A stretch of 64,000 bases of DNA from NCBI GenBank assembly GCA_903830725.1, contig CAIKVH010000018.1, forward strand, positions 30,929 to 94,928, given 5' to 3'. Below, piece after piece: positions 11,755 through 22,057 of the stretch (its first letter is position 1; each line of letters opens with the position of its first letter). The DNA is from an uncultured Burkholderiales bacterium (GTDB taxonomy: Bacteria > Pseudomonadota > Gammaproteobacteria > Burkholderiales > Burkholderiaceae_C). The notes below the pieces were generated by a model. That model was not told where the DNA came from. It was given only the letters and a program-made list of their open reading frames with translations, and searched no databases. The position numbers and the translations under genes were made by a program.

Positions 11755-11763
11755 AGTATAACA
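11755..11763 (-). promoter_or_regulatory. Candidate extended -10 element of the str operon promoter
   Basis: Minus strand TGTTATACT (TGn-TATAAT-like) ~70 bp upstream of rpsL in an AT-rich gap; no clearly spaced -35. Confidence 0.4.
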
Positions 11764-11906
11764 GTTTTAAATTAAACCAAAGGGCAATTTTGAGGTATGT
11801 AAGCTAAATTATTGAGTGCGGCTTATTTTTTAGAGGTACAAGGCACCTAAGGCCCTCGGCAAGGGTGGCAACTCGCCCCAAGGTTCAGACAATTACACTA
11901 AGTGTC

Positions 11907-13115
11907 TCATTTAATCCACAGCCGTATGGAGTCCCAAGTCCTGCCAACAAAACCAGCCTGCTCCACATTTTGGAGGCTAAGTAAGGGCAATTCCAATAAG
12001 GTGACCTCATCCAATTTAACTTTCAGTTTAGCTACCGATTGCCCAAGCGCAATAGGCGCATACAGCGGATCGACCCGGGAAACCTCTGTTTTGATTTTGC
12101 TTGCCTGCCCACTCGGCACAGCAACAACAATTGGCTCATTACGACCCAACTTCACTGTTGATTCGCGCCCCTGCCAAACCGGCGGAGCCTGAACGACTTG
12201 TCCGGCATCATACAACTTGATCCCTTCAAAGGTCGTGAAGCCCCAGTTCAATAGCTTTTGGGCCTCATTGGCGCGTGACACATCACTAGATGCGCCCAAA
12301 ACGATAGCCAACAACCTTCGACCGGCCAAATTAGGGAAGTCTCTCCTAGCTGTTGCGATCATACAAAACCCAGCTGCTTCAGTATGTCCGGTCTTGAGTC
12401 CGTCCACTGACGGGTCTCTAAACAAAAGCAAATTTCTATTGTTCTCATTAGATACAGGCGTTCCGGGGTATCGATATTTTTTAATCGCGTAATAGCCTAC
12501 ATATTGGGGGAAGTCTTGCATTAAACGAGTGGCCAATATCGACAAATCTCTTGCGGTTGTTATGTGACCTTGTTCAGGCAAACCCTCTGGATTCTTAAAC
12601 GCGGTATTTTTCATGCCAAGCAATTTAGCTTGTTCATTCATCATCTGAACAAAATGCTCCTCAGTACCACCCACACCTTCCGCAAGCACGAGTGTGGCGT
12701 CATTGCCAGACTGAACAATCATTCCTTTAATTAGATCCTCGATCGGCACCTGCATTTTGGGATCAATAAACATCCTGGAGCCCTCTACCTTCCAGGCACG
12801 AACGCTAACAGGGAAAGTTTGCGTCATATTTATTTTTTTAAGCCTGAGGGCATCAAAAACCAAATAGGCGGTCATTAACTTAGTTAACGAAGCAGGCTCT
12901 ACTGGGTCATCAGCGCCTTTTTCTGCCAAAACTTGATGGGCGCTCACGTCCAATAATAAATACGCTCTAGCAGCTACTTCGGGCGCCTGTAGTTGCTGCG
13001 CATGAACACTAACTGTCAATAGAAGAAATAAAATCCCTGACAGCGTATACCTCCTCGTTTTATGCCCAACACATTTGGCATTCATCACATCAAATATTCT
13101 CATCAATTTTCTCAA
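11907..13115 (-). CDS. D-alanyl-D-alanine carboxypeptidase (PBP5/6 family)
   Basis: 402 aa; PASLTKLMTAYLVFDAL (SxxK), SGNDA, DGLKTGHTEAAGFC (KTG). Confidence 0.93.
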   Translation of the reverse strand: MRKLMRIFDVMNAKCVGHKTRRYTLSGILFLLLTVSVHAQQLQAPEVAARAYLLLDVSAHQVLAEKGADDPVEPASLTKLMTAYLVFDALRLKKINMTQTFPVSVRAWKVEGSRMFIDPKMQVPIEDLIKGMIVQSGNDATLVLAEGVGGTEEHFVQMMNEQAKLLGMKNTAFKNPEGLPEQGHITTARDLSILATRLMQDFPQYVGYYAIKKYRYPGTPVSNENNRNLLLFRDPSVDGLKTGHTEAAGFCMIATARRDFPNLAGRRLLAIVLGASSDVSRANEAQKLLNWGFTTFEGIKLYDAGQVVQAPPVWQGRESTVKLGRNEPIVVAVPSGQASKIKTEVSRVDPLYAPIALGQSVAKLKVKLDEVTLLELPLLSLQNVEQAGFVGRTWDSIRLWIK

Positions 13116-13146
13116 TTCAGATAAAAAAACAAATAAAACTCTACAG

Positions 13147-13836
13147 TCAATCTTTCAAATGCTGCATAACTAAAGATTTCAACAACGGTAATTGACCATG
13201 AAAAAAATGACCAACTGCGGGAACCACCGTCACCGGCAACACCTGCGGGCGCGCCCAGTCCATTACTGAGCTCAACGGCACCGTGTCATCCTCTTCGCCG
13301 TGAATAATAAGCGTTCGCTGGTGGAGTGAGGCATCAATAGGGCGAACATCAAAGCGCGTTGTAGCGGTGCCCACCAACACCACTTTACTCAAATCCCCGG
13401 CCAAGTCCTCATCGCCATCGATATCGGCGTTGTTTATGGTTGCTCGCCCGCTCTCACTTAAATGTTGCACCCCATGCGATGCAATAAAAGCGCCAAAAGA
13501 AAAGCCAGCCAAGGCTAATGGCCCACGAGGAGCAATTTGATTAATTATTTCTAACAAATCGGCAGTCTCTCCGATACCGTTGTCGTGGACACCATGAGAC
13601 TGTCCAACCCCTCTGAAGTTAAATCTAAGCGTCCGCCACCCACTTGCCAAAAAAGCACGAGCGATGGTTTGGACAACCTTGTTGTCCATGGTCCCCCCAA
13701 ATAATGGATGGGGATGACACACAATAGCGATTCCTTGTTGCAAAGCTCCTTCGGGCGAGCTGTTGGGATAATCCAACAAGGCCTCAACATCGCCAGCACC
13801 GCCGCTTAACGTCAGCTTTTCACTTAGTTTATTCAC
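13147..13836 (-). CDS. Alpha/beta hydrolase
   Basis: CHPHPLFGGTMDNKVVQTIARAF...FNFRGVGQS; GFSFGAF nucleophile elbow. Confidence 0.85.
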   Translation of the reverse strand: MNKLSEKLTLSGGAGDVEALLDYPNSSPEGALQQGIAIVCHPHPLFGGTMDNKVVQTIARAFLASGWRTLRFNFRGVGQSHGVHDNGIGETADLLEIINQIAPRGPLALAGFSFGAFIASHGVQHLSESGRATINNADIDGDEDLAGDLSKVVLVGTATTRFDVRPIDASLHQRTLIIHGEEDDTVPLSSVMDWARPQVLPVTVVPAVGHFFHGQLPLLKSLVMQHLKD

Positions 13837-13838
13837 GT

Positions 13839-14186
13839 TTAGCGACCCACATCGTCCTGTAATTTGAGCCTAGTTACGACTTGATCATTTTTAAAATGTG
13901 ACTCTACTATTTCGTCAATATCGCTCAAATCAACATATGTATACCAAATCGCCTCAGGATAAACCACCAATACCGGACCGCCAGCACACCGGTCCAAACA
14001 CCCAGCTTTGTTGACCCTAACCGCCCCAACACCGGTTAATCCCAAATTTTTGACGCTTTTTTTGCAATGCTCGAATGCTGCTTGTGCTTGGTGTTGCGCG
14101 CAACAAGCCTGTGGACTCGCTCGCTCATTTAAACAAAAAAAGACATGGTACTTAAAGTAAGTTTCTAGATTTTTTTGTTCAGCCAT
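13839..14186 (-). CDS. (2Fe-2S) thioredoxin-like ferredoxin
   Basis: YHVFFCLNERASPQACCAQ...KAGCLDRCAGGPVLVVYPEAIWYTYV. Confidence 0.88.
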   Translation of the reverse strand: MAEQKNLETYFKYHVFFCLNERASPQACCAQHQAQAAFEHCKKSVKNLGLTGVGAVRVNKAGCLDRCAGGPVLVVYPEAIWYTYVDLSDIDEIVESHFKNDQVVTRLKLQDDVGR

Positions 14187-14203
14187 TGCTTTATTTTAAT
14201 GAG

Positions 14204-15358
14204 TTATTTGGCACGAAGTCCTTGCAGCAGTTTATAAAATATTAATATAAGAACTGCAAACGGCCAAACCCAACCCAACCACTGCGCAAGTCCGTGAAAA
14301 CGAATGAACCGCCCCTGCTCCCAGATTTGAAGGTTTTGCTCCAAATAAGCATCTGCACCGGTTTGATTAATCAAGAAGAGTTGCAGGGTAATAACAATAA
14401 TTAAGAAAACATCGCAACTGCCTCCATCCAACTTTAGCGTCAAAAGACACAAGAGCAAACCAAGCACTAACCCAGAGCCCACCCATGAGCTCATCCAAGA
14501 CCATGCGTGTGAGGGTCCAAAACTAAGCGCTGTTGACAAGCCGGTTACGAAAAAAGCAGAAAAAATGACAATCGCCAAAAATACAATCCTTTGCCACCAT
14601 TTCTGTATCACAGCAGCCCCCAATAAAAAAGGCGCCAAAAGCCCTAATGCCACGCAAACCAACTCAACCCCTGGAGCCAGAGGTTGGGCTTGTACTTCAA
14701 AATTTGGAAGCCAATTTAAAAAGGGCGTATTGGCCAACCACTCGTGAAGCACACTTTGAATTCGAGCGTGAATTTGTCCCAAGCCAAGAGGAACGGCACT
14801 GGGAAACAAAAGGCAAAAAGGCCACAGCGCTATTAGGACAAGGCTTGCACTAACTCCCCTAGATGAGGCAACAAACCAGTGTCTGCGAAACAAACTCCAT
14901 CGATCCAAAAACCCGAGTCGCTCCAGAACATAAGAACTAAAAGACCCCAGCATTGCACCAACAAAATTAAACACCCAATCACTAAGAGAGGGGACACGCG
15001 CGGGCAAATAGCTTTGCAAGCTCTCCATCACTAAAGACAAAGCGGACGCAATGAATATGCCGCTCAATAAAGCTGCTTTATTTCCACCCGTTCTTAAAAA
15101 GCCAAGCGTTAGAAAAAATCCCAAGGGCGCGTAACCGACAATATTGAAAGCAACATCGAAACCGCTCCAATAATGGGGCCACCCCGCAAATAAAAACTCC
15201 AACGGATTTAATTCTTGATTGCGCCAATTTTGAAACGGGTACAAACTCGCATAAACAATTAATGCAACGTAGATACCCGCTAACGGCCATGCAGACGTAG
15301 GTTCATCAGCGAAAGCTTCATCTTTTTCAACTAAGCCAATCACATGTTGTGCAGGCAT
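14204..15358 (-). CDS. VanZ family membrane protein
   Basis: 384 aa, multi-TM; VALIVYASLYPFQNWR...FNIVGYAPLGFFLTLGFLR...ALSLVMESLQSYLPARVPSLSDWVFNFVGAMLG. Confidence 0.85.
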   Translation of the reverse strand: MPAQHVIGLVEKDEAFADEPTSAWPLAGIYVALIVYASLYPFQNWRNQELNPLEFLFAGWPHYWSGFDVAFNIVGYAPLGFFLTLGFLRTGGNKAALLSGIFIASALSLVMESLQSYLPARVPSLSDWVFNFVGAMLGSFSSYVLERLGFLDRWSLFRRHWFVASSRGVSASLVLIALWPFCLLFPSAVPLGLGQIHARIQSVLHEWLANTPFLNWLPNFEVQAQPLAPGVELVCVALGLLAPFLLGAAVIQKWWQRIVFLAIVIFSAFFVTGLSTALSFGPSHAWSWMSSWVGSGLVLGLLLCLLTLKLDGGSCDVFLIIVITLQLFLINQTGADAYLEQNLQIWEQGRFIRFHGLAQWLGWVWPFAVLILIFYKLLQGLRAK

Positions 15359-15367
15359 ACCAGCTTA

Positions 15368-15808
15368 TTAAAAAGGCTTTACGACTACTAAGATCACAGT
15401 CGCAGTTAACAAAAGCACTGGTATTTCATTGAACCAACGATACCAAATGTGGGTGTGAGAAGGGCGCCCATGCTCAAACCACTTCAAATGACGCGCACAG
15501 GCCATGTGATAGATCACTGTTAGCGCCACCAAAAAAAGTTTTGCGTGTAGCCACCCTTGTGTGGAAAATCCGCCTCCCTCACCTAGCAGTCCATCTACCC
15601 ATAACAACCAAACGCCTAGGCCTAGTGCTGGCACCATCAGAAGTGTCATAAACCTCATAAGCTTCTTTGCCATCAAGAGTAATCTTGCATGTTCAGCAAT
15701 CGAGCCTTCGGGGACCATTGCTATGTTGACAAAAATACGGGGCAAGTAAAATAACCCAGCAAACCAACTAGCGACAAAAACAATGTGAAAAGATTTAATC
15801 CAAAGCAT
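15368..15808 (-). CDS. hemJ: Protoporphyrinogen oxidase HemJ (CopD/UPF0093 family)
   Basis: LWIKSFHIVFVASWFAGLFYLPRIFVN; four-TM protein. Confidence 0.85.
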   Translation of the reverse strand: MLWIKSFHIVFVASWFAGLFYLPRIFVNIAMVPEGSIAEHARLLLMAKKLMRFMTLLMVPALGLGVWLLWVDGLLGEGGGFSTQGWLHAKLFLVALTVIYHMACARHLKWFEHGRPSHTHIWYRWFNEIPVLLLTATVILVVVKPF

Positions 15809-15915
15809 TTGTAAAGTGTAATGCCTAGCAACTCCTAGTTACTAGCTATTTCAGTCCTTTTATTCCTCAAATTAGAGTTTACGCAAAAGTACATAGAATG
15901 AACCTGGAAAGATAA

Positions 15916-16605
<690 letters not shown>

Positions 16606-16838
16606 ATTTAGTGGTTCTTAATTATTCGTGGATTCAAGTATGAAGTGCTCGGTTTAGAGATTCATGAAACACCTGGATTTGCTCAATCTATCAAGAGCAT
16701 TTCCCAAGAGAAAAAGTATTAATCCTAGATGCTGATGCTGATTTGGAAAGGCGCGCTCAGAATGCAAGTGCAACTTTTTTAAAAGGTAAATAGGCTAGTC
16801 GCAAATTGTTCCGAGCGCATTTAAACAACCTAAAATAT

Positions 16839-17528
16839 TTAGGCTAAGTTTTTTACAATAAATCCAAGCGTTCTCTCAAGTGCCAAGTCCGCTGCTTTGA
16901 CATCATAGGAACCCCTTTGATCACAATTAAACCCGTGATCAGCCTCGTATATATACACATCCGTTTCGGGTTGCAGTTTTTTAAAGGCCTCAACTGAATC
17001 CAAAGAAATCCAGTGATCCTTATCGCCAAAATGAGCCATCACCGGACACCTTGGATGCCTCTTAGACTCCTCCTCTGTTGTCACTCCGCCGCCGTAGTAA
17101 GGCACTGCCGCGCTAAGCCCCTTGACAAGCTCTGCACTCCTCCACGTAAGTAGCCCCCCCCAACAATACCCGACCATCGCGACCTTTCCTTTTGCATGAA
17201 CTGCGGCGTAATCGACTGCTGCCTGCAGATCAGCAATCACACCATGACCCGGTAAGGCCTCAACTTTGGCTTTCAGATCAATACCTGCCGTCATATCTTC
17301 AGGCTTATAGCCCAGCTCTACGCCTTTTTGAACTCGGTCAAACGTCGCAGGGGCTACAGCTAAAAAACCTGCCAAAGCGTAACTATCAGCAACCGCTCGA
17401 ATATGAGAATTTACACCAAATATTTCCTGTACAACCACCACCGCACCCCGCACGGGAACCTTGGGAATGGCTACATAAGCAGAACACATAAACCCATCAC
17501 TAGCCTTTAATTGAATTGATTGACTCAT
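16839..17528 (-). CDS. Dienelactone hydrolase family protein
   Basis: VVVQEIFGVNSHIRAVADSYALAGFLAVAPATFDR...MVGYCWGGLLTW. Confidence 0.92.
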   Translation of the reverse strand: MSQSIQLKASDGFMCSAYVAIPKVPVRGAVVVVQEIFGVNSHIRAVADSYALAGFLAVAPATFDRVQKGVELGYKPEDMTAGIDLKAKVEALPGHGVIADLQAAVDYAAVHAKGKVAMVGYCWGGLLTWRSAELVKGLSAAVPYYGGGVTTEEESKRHPRCPVMAHFGDKDHWISLDSVEAFKKLQPETDVYIYEADHGFNCDQRGSYDVKAADLALERTLGFIVKNLA

Positions 17529-17597
17529 TTTAAAATTACCCTTTGTGCATAAAATATTGATACATAAAACCTATTTTTAAAAAAACTTAAACAATCT

Positions 17598-18203
17598 CTA
17601 GCCCGTCGTTAAACGTAGACTTAAAAAATCTAAGCGGTCTTGCCCCCAGAATATTTCGTTATTCAAAATATAACTGGGTGAGCCAAAAACACCTTTATCA
17701 ATGGCTGAAATTGTATTTTGCTCGTAAAGATCTAGTACCCAAGGAGCCTCGGATAGCGAAAGGTACTCGGGGCTTAAATTAGCACTCGTTAACGTAGATT
17801 TCAATGTCTCAGGATCTGCAATATTTTTTTCGTCTACCCAAACATTAGACAAGATCAATCCCGTTAGGACCATTGCCGCAACCGAGCCCTCCTTTTCTTG
17901 CACCGCAATGATCAACTTTGCCGCCAAATCCGCAGAGACTGGGAAAAATTTAGGATGTACGTTCAGTGGCATTTTAAGATGCTCCCCAAACCTCTTTAGC
18001 TCCACCAGACGATATGCCTGTCGCTGAGCGGATCTTTGCCCCAGGGGTAAACCCCCTGTTGCTGGAAAGACCTTTCCGCCCAAATCCATAGGAAACAGTC
18101 GTACAGTTACTCCTGTGTCCTTGAGAAGGTCGGCAAGCCTGTTGTGCCCTAAATAGGTCCATGGACTAGACGGGGCTAAAAAGTATTCTATAGTTTGACT
18201 CAT
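17598..18203 (-). CDS. 2-hydroxychromene-2-carboxylate isomerase / DsbA-kappa GST family
   Basis: IEYFLAPSSPWTYLGHNRL...ISAIDKGVFGSPSYILNNEIFWGQDRLDFL. Confidence 0.88.
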   Translation of the reverse strand: MSQTIEYFLAPSSPWTYLGHNRLADLLKDTGVTVRLFPMDLGGKVFPATGGLPLGQRSAQRQAYRLVELKRFGEHLKMPLNVHPKFFPVSADLAAKLIIAVQEKEGSVAAMVLTGLILSNVWVDEKNIADPETLKSTLTSANLSPEYLSLSEAPWVLDLYEQNTISAIDKGVFGSPSYILNNEIFWGQDRLDFLSLRLTTG

Positions 18204-18387
18204 TTTTTATAATGCTTTTACTTGAGCGGAAGATGCTAAGCCCGATTATCTGCTCTTCATTGGGTTTACGTTACAAATATCAAAATAACCATACTAAATA
18301 TTAGTAAACTATTTATATTTAAGCCCCCCTTGCTCATGGGCCCCTTTATTTTTTTTGTGTTTGCGTTTAATTGATTGGAGATTTAAT

Positions 18388-19134
18388 TTGAAACCCGTAC
18401 TATTAATTACTGGAGCAAGTCGCGGAATTGGAGCGGCAACCGCAGTTCTCAGCGCACAAGCTGGCTGGGATATTGTGGTCAATTACACGCAAAATAAAGC
18501 GGCTGCCGAGGCTTTATGCAAACAACTTGAATCCTTGGGCGCTAAAACGCTTTGCGTTCAAGCAGATGTAGGCAATGAGGGGCAAATACTTAAGATGTTT
18601 GCCCAGATTGACTCTCATTTTGGAGCTCTCCATGGACTCGTCAACAATGCAGGCGTCGTAGATATGACGAGTAAAGTTGTAGATATGAGTTGGGAGCGTT
18701 TAGAGCGCATGATGCGTATAAATATTTTAGGCACCATCGCTTGCTCAAAAGAAGCGATCAAACGCATGAGTACTGAACACGCAGGCCAGGGGGGAAGCAT
18801 AGTCAATTTGTCCAGCGTCGCCGCTAAAATTGGCGGGGCAACACAATACGTTGATTATGCAGCGAGTAAAGGGGCTATTGATTCGTTCACGACGGGTTTG
18901 GCCCGCGAACTTGCGACCCAAGGCATTCGTGTTAATGCAGTTCGCCCTGGAATTATTGATACGGAGATTCATGCCAGTGGGGGTCAGCCAAACCGAGCCA
19001 AGGATGCGGCTGGTGCAGTTCCCATGCAAAGAGCTGGTAGCGCTGAGGAGGTTGGCAAAGCAATCGTTTGGCTGCTAAGTAATGACGCCTCTTACACCAC
19101 TGGAGCCGTCTTGGACGTTAGTGGTGGAAGATAA
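18388..19134 (+). CDS. SDR family oxidoreductase
   Basis: LLITGASRGIGAATAV, YAASK, C-terminal GAVLDVSGGR; TTG start at 18388 preceded by GGAG. Confidence 0.9.
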   Translation: MKPVLLITGASRGIGAATAVLSAQAGWDIVVNYTQNKAAAEALCKQLESLGAKTLCVQADVGNEGQILKMFAQIDSHFGALHGLVNNAGVVDMTSKVVDMSWERLERMMRINILGTIACSKEAIKRMSTEHAGQGGSIVNLSSVAAKIGGATQYVDYAASKGAIDSFTTGLARELATQGIRVNAVRPGIIDTEIHASGGQPNRAKDAAGAVPMQRAGSAEEVGKAIVWLLSNDASYTTGAVLDVSGGR

Positions 19135-19199
19135 AAGGGCTGTTTTTTCAAGCACTTTTATTACCATCACTTTTCTAAACCGCACACAGTTTATATACC

Positions 19200-20927
19200 T
19201 TGAGCACAACTGAATTTGATTTCGTCGTCGTTGGTGCAGGTACAGCGGGTTGCTTGCTAGCCAATCGACTCAGCGCAAACCCGAGTTTCAAAGTGCTTCT
19301 ATTAGAAGCAGGACCTCCCGATAACTACCACTGGATCCATATACCCGTTGGTTATCTCTACTGCATTGGAAACCCACGAACCGATTGGCTCTACACCACT
19401 CAACCCTCGATGGGTCTTAATGGCCGCACGCTAAAGTATCCAAGAGGCAGAGTGCTAGGGGGTTGCTCCAGTATAAATGGCATGATCTACATGCGAGGAC
19501 AATCAAGAGATTATGACCACTGGTCTTCGCTTGTAAATGACGATGCATGGAGTTGGGGGAAAAGTCTAGATTTTTTCAAACTCCATGAACACCACCATCT
19601 TGCAAGTACGCTTTTACACGCAGGGACGGATGATTCGGTTCTTGATCGAGTGAACAGACTTGATGTCCCGTCTTTTTACAAAGAACGGTTAATTGCCGCA
19701 AAAGCCGGAGCTGAGTGGCATGTGCAAACTCAACGCCTACGATGGGAGATTTTGGACGCATTTGCACTCGCCGCTGTTCAAGGTGGTATTGCCGCAACCT
19801 CTGACTTTAACCAGGGAAACAATGAAGGTGTTGGGTATTTTGAAGTCAATCAAAATAAAGGATTGCGTCTCAATACATCGAAAGCTTTTTTAACTCCAGA
19901 GGTTTTAAAAAGACCGAACCTCACAGTATGGACAAATGCGCAAGTTACTCGATTAACACTAGCTACTTCCAATAATGACCAGCCGACTCGTTGTAGTGGC
20001 CTAGAAATTATGCGAAATAACGAACGAGTTACCATAACTGCGCATAAAGAAATTATTCTTAGTGCGGGCAGTGTTGGCTCCCCACAAATCCTTGAACTCT
20101 CAGGGATAGGCCAGTCCAAGCGTTTGTCAGCCTACAACATCTCACCTCAAGTAGAACTCCCCGGTGTTGGCGAAAATCTACAAGATCACCTACAAATCCG
20201 AGCAGTCTTTAAAGTGAAGAATGCTCGAACCCTCAATACACTTGCCAATAGTTGGATAGGAAAATTAAAAATTGGGCTTGAATATGCACTTCACAGAAGC
20301 GGTCCAATGAGTATGGCGCCATCACAACTTGGCGCTTTTACAAAAAGCTCGCCAGAACTTGAATGGCCTAACTTACAGTACCACGTTCAGCCCTTAAGCC
20401 TAGATGCTTTCGGGGAGCCGTTACATGCATTTCCAGCTATAACAGCGAGTGTTTGTAATTTAAATCCAAGCAGTCGTGGTTCCGTGCACATCGGTAGTCC
20501 TGACTTTAAAGTTGCACCTCTTATAGAGCCAAACTACTTAAGCACCAGAGATGATCAAGATATCGCCGCACAATCACTGCGTATTACGCGAAATATCATG
20601 TCTCAACCAGCCCTTGCCCCTTTTGAGCCATCAGAATACAAACCTGGTGTTCAGTTTCAATCAGATGTCGAACTGGCCCGTCTTGCTGGGGAAATTGGAA
20701 CCACCATCTTTCACCCTGTCGGAACCTTAAAAATGGGACGACGGGAAGATCCCTCTGCTGTCGTTGATTCGCGCCTCAAAGTTTTGGATGGAAAAGGCTC
20801 TGTGATTCGTGGACTTCGGGTTGTAGATGCTAGCGTCATGCCAAACATCACAAGTGGCAATACCAACAGTCCAACACTCATGATCGCGGAGCGAGCTGCT
20901 GCGTGGATTGCTAGTGAACATGCATAA
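19200..20927 (+). CDS. GMC family FAD-dependent oxidoreductase (choline dehydrogenase-like)
   Basis: 575 aa; [74 protein letters not shown] start. Confidence 0.93.
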   Translation: MSTTEFDFVVVGAGTAGCLLANRLSANPSFKVLLLEAGPPDNYHWIHIPVGYLYCIGNPRTDWLYTTQPSMGLNGRTLKYPRGRVLGGCSSINGMIYMRGQSRDYDHWSSLVNDDAWSWGKSLDFFKLHEHHHLASTLLHAGTDDSVLDRVNRLDVPSFYKERLIAAKAGAEWHVQTQRLRWEILDAFALAAVQGGIAATSDFNQGNNEGVGYFEVNQNKGLRLNTSKAFLTPEVLKRPNLTVWTNAQVTRLTLATSNNDQPTRCSGLEIMRNNERVTITAHKEIILSAGSVGSPQILELSGIGQSKRLSAYNISPQVELPGVGENLQDHLQIRAVFKVKNARTLNTLANSWIGKLKIGLEYALHRSGPMSMAPSQLGAFTKSSPELEWPNLQYHVQPLSLDAFGEPLHAFPAITASVCNLNPSSRGSVHIGSPDFKVAPLIEPNYLSTRDDQDIAAQSLRITRNIMSQPALAPFEPSEYKPGVQFQSDVELARLAGEIGTTIFHPVGTLKMGRREDPSAVVDSRLKVLDGKGSVIRGLRVVDASVMPNITSGNTNSPTLMIAERAAAWIASEHA

Positions 20928-21139
20928 TTCGTATTGACCTCTCTACCGAATTTATTCGACGTCCTTCGCTCGGGAAAGCACCAATATTGCCAACCATACT
21001 GAAGGTTTACAGTTGCTCTATCAGGCATAGATCTGAATTCCTAAGAATAGACGCTCAAGCTATAAAAGAATTTGTAGGGTTGAGGAGACAAAAAAATAAT
21101 AACAATAGGGCAGTCATTACAATTCAATTATCTTAAATA

Positions 21140-21178
21140 AAACCATCTTAACTTAAATTGAGTTAGGGTGGTTTTTTT
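21140..21178 (+). terminator. Intrinsic terminator
   Basis: aaccatcttaact-taaattg-agttagggtggttttttt stem-loop (with GU pairs) plus T-tract, between the GMC gene and TauE. Confidence 0.65.
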
Positions 21179-21224
21179 ATGAGCCCAATCGGCTAGCCCT
21201 CACCACTTTAAAGCGTCACTTATT

Positions 21225-22013
21225 TTGGACATCATTCCTTTTATTTCAATTACGATTGCCGCTGGTTTGGCCGGCTTTATTGACTCTATTGTCGGAGGGG
21301 GTGGCCTCATTATGGTTCCCTCTTTATTTGCGGCATTTCCTAGCGCCCCGCCTCCTAGCTTGCTTGGAACCAATAAAGCTGCCTCCGTATGGGGGACTGC
21401 TTTTGCCTCATGGGTTTACACTAAAAAAGTCACTTTGCCACTTCGAGGGCTTCTCATTGGCGGAGCATGCGCGTTAACTGGAGCATTCGCAGGCGCTTGG
21501 TGTGTAACCCTAATCCCAGCGTCTACTTTCAAAGCAGCGTTACCCATCGTCTTAATTGGCTTGTTAATTTATACGCTCACCAAAAAGGAGCTAGGGCAAA
21601 CGCACACTCCTAAATTTTCACAACAACAACAAACCATCCGTCTTGCAATAATTGGTTTATTCATTGGTTTTTATGATGGTTTTTTTGGTCCAGGCACGGG
21701 AAGCTTTTTTGTATTTCTCTTGGTTCGTTGGTTGGGTTTTGATTTCCTCCACGCCTCTGCTGGAGCAAAAATTCTCAATACCGCCAGTAACTCTGCAGCG
21801 CTTTTACTTTTTTCTATTCAAGGATATGTTTGGTGGTATTTAGCGATACCCTTAGCTATTGCGAACGTTTTAGGAAGCCTCTTAGGTACACGCTTAGCAA
21901 TTCGCAACGGCGCGAGCTTTATTCGCTATTTCTTTATCTTAATAGTGTCTTTACTAATCATGAAAACCAGTGCTGAATTTGCCTGGCCCCTTATTAAGGG
22001 TCTATTCAGTTAA
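21225..22013 (+). CDS. TauE/SafE family sulfite/anion exporter
   Basis: AGLAGFIDSIVGGGGLIMVPSLF...FYDGFFGPGTGSFFVFLLV; TTG start. Confidence 0.93.
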   Translation: MDIIPFISITIAAGLAGFIDSIVGGGGLIMVPSLFAAFPSAPPPSLLGTNKAASVWGTAFASWVYTKKVTLPLRGLLIGGACALTGAFAGAWCVTLIPASTFKAALPIVLIGLLIYTLTKKELGQTHTPKFSQQQQTIRLAIIGLFIGFYDGFFGPGTGSFFVFLLVRWLGFDFLHASAGAKILNTASNSAALLLFSIQGYVWWYLAIPLAIANVLGSLLGTRLAIRNGASFIRYFFILIVSLLIMKTSAEFAWPLIKGLFS

Positions 22014-22057
22014 GGATCCCGTTTGCTTAGCTGAGAGGGCGGCAAGAGTCAAACTCT

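Noticed and set aside
16839-20927. DLH, DsbA-like isomerase, SDR and GMC oxidoreductase genes considered as a novel catabolic operon
   Set aside because: The genes are on different strands with separate starts and are common individual families; no shared regulatory element or transporter supports a dedicated pathway.
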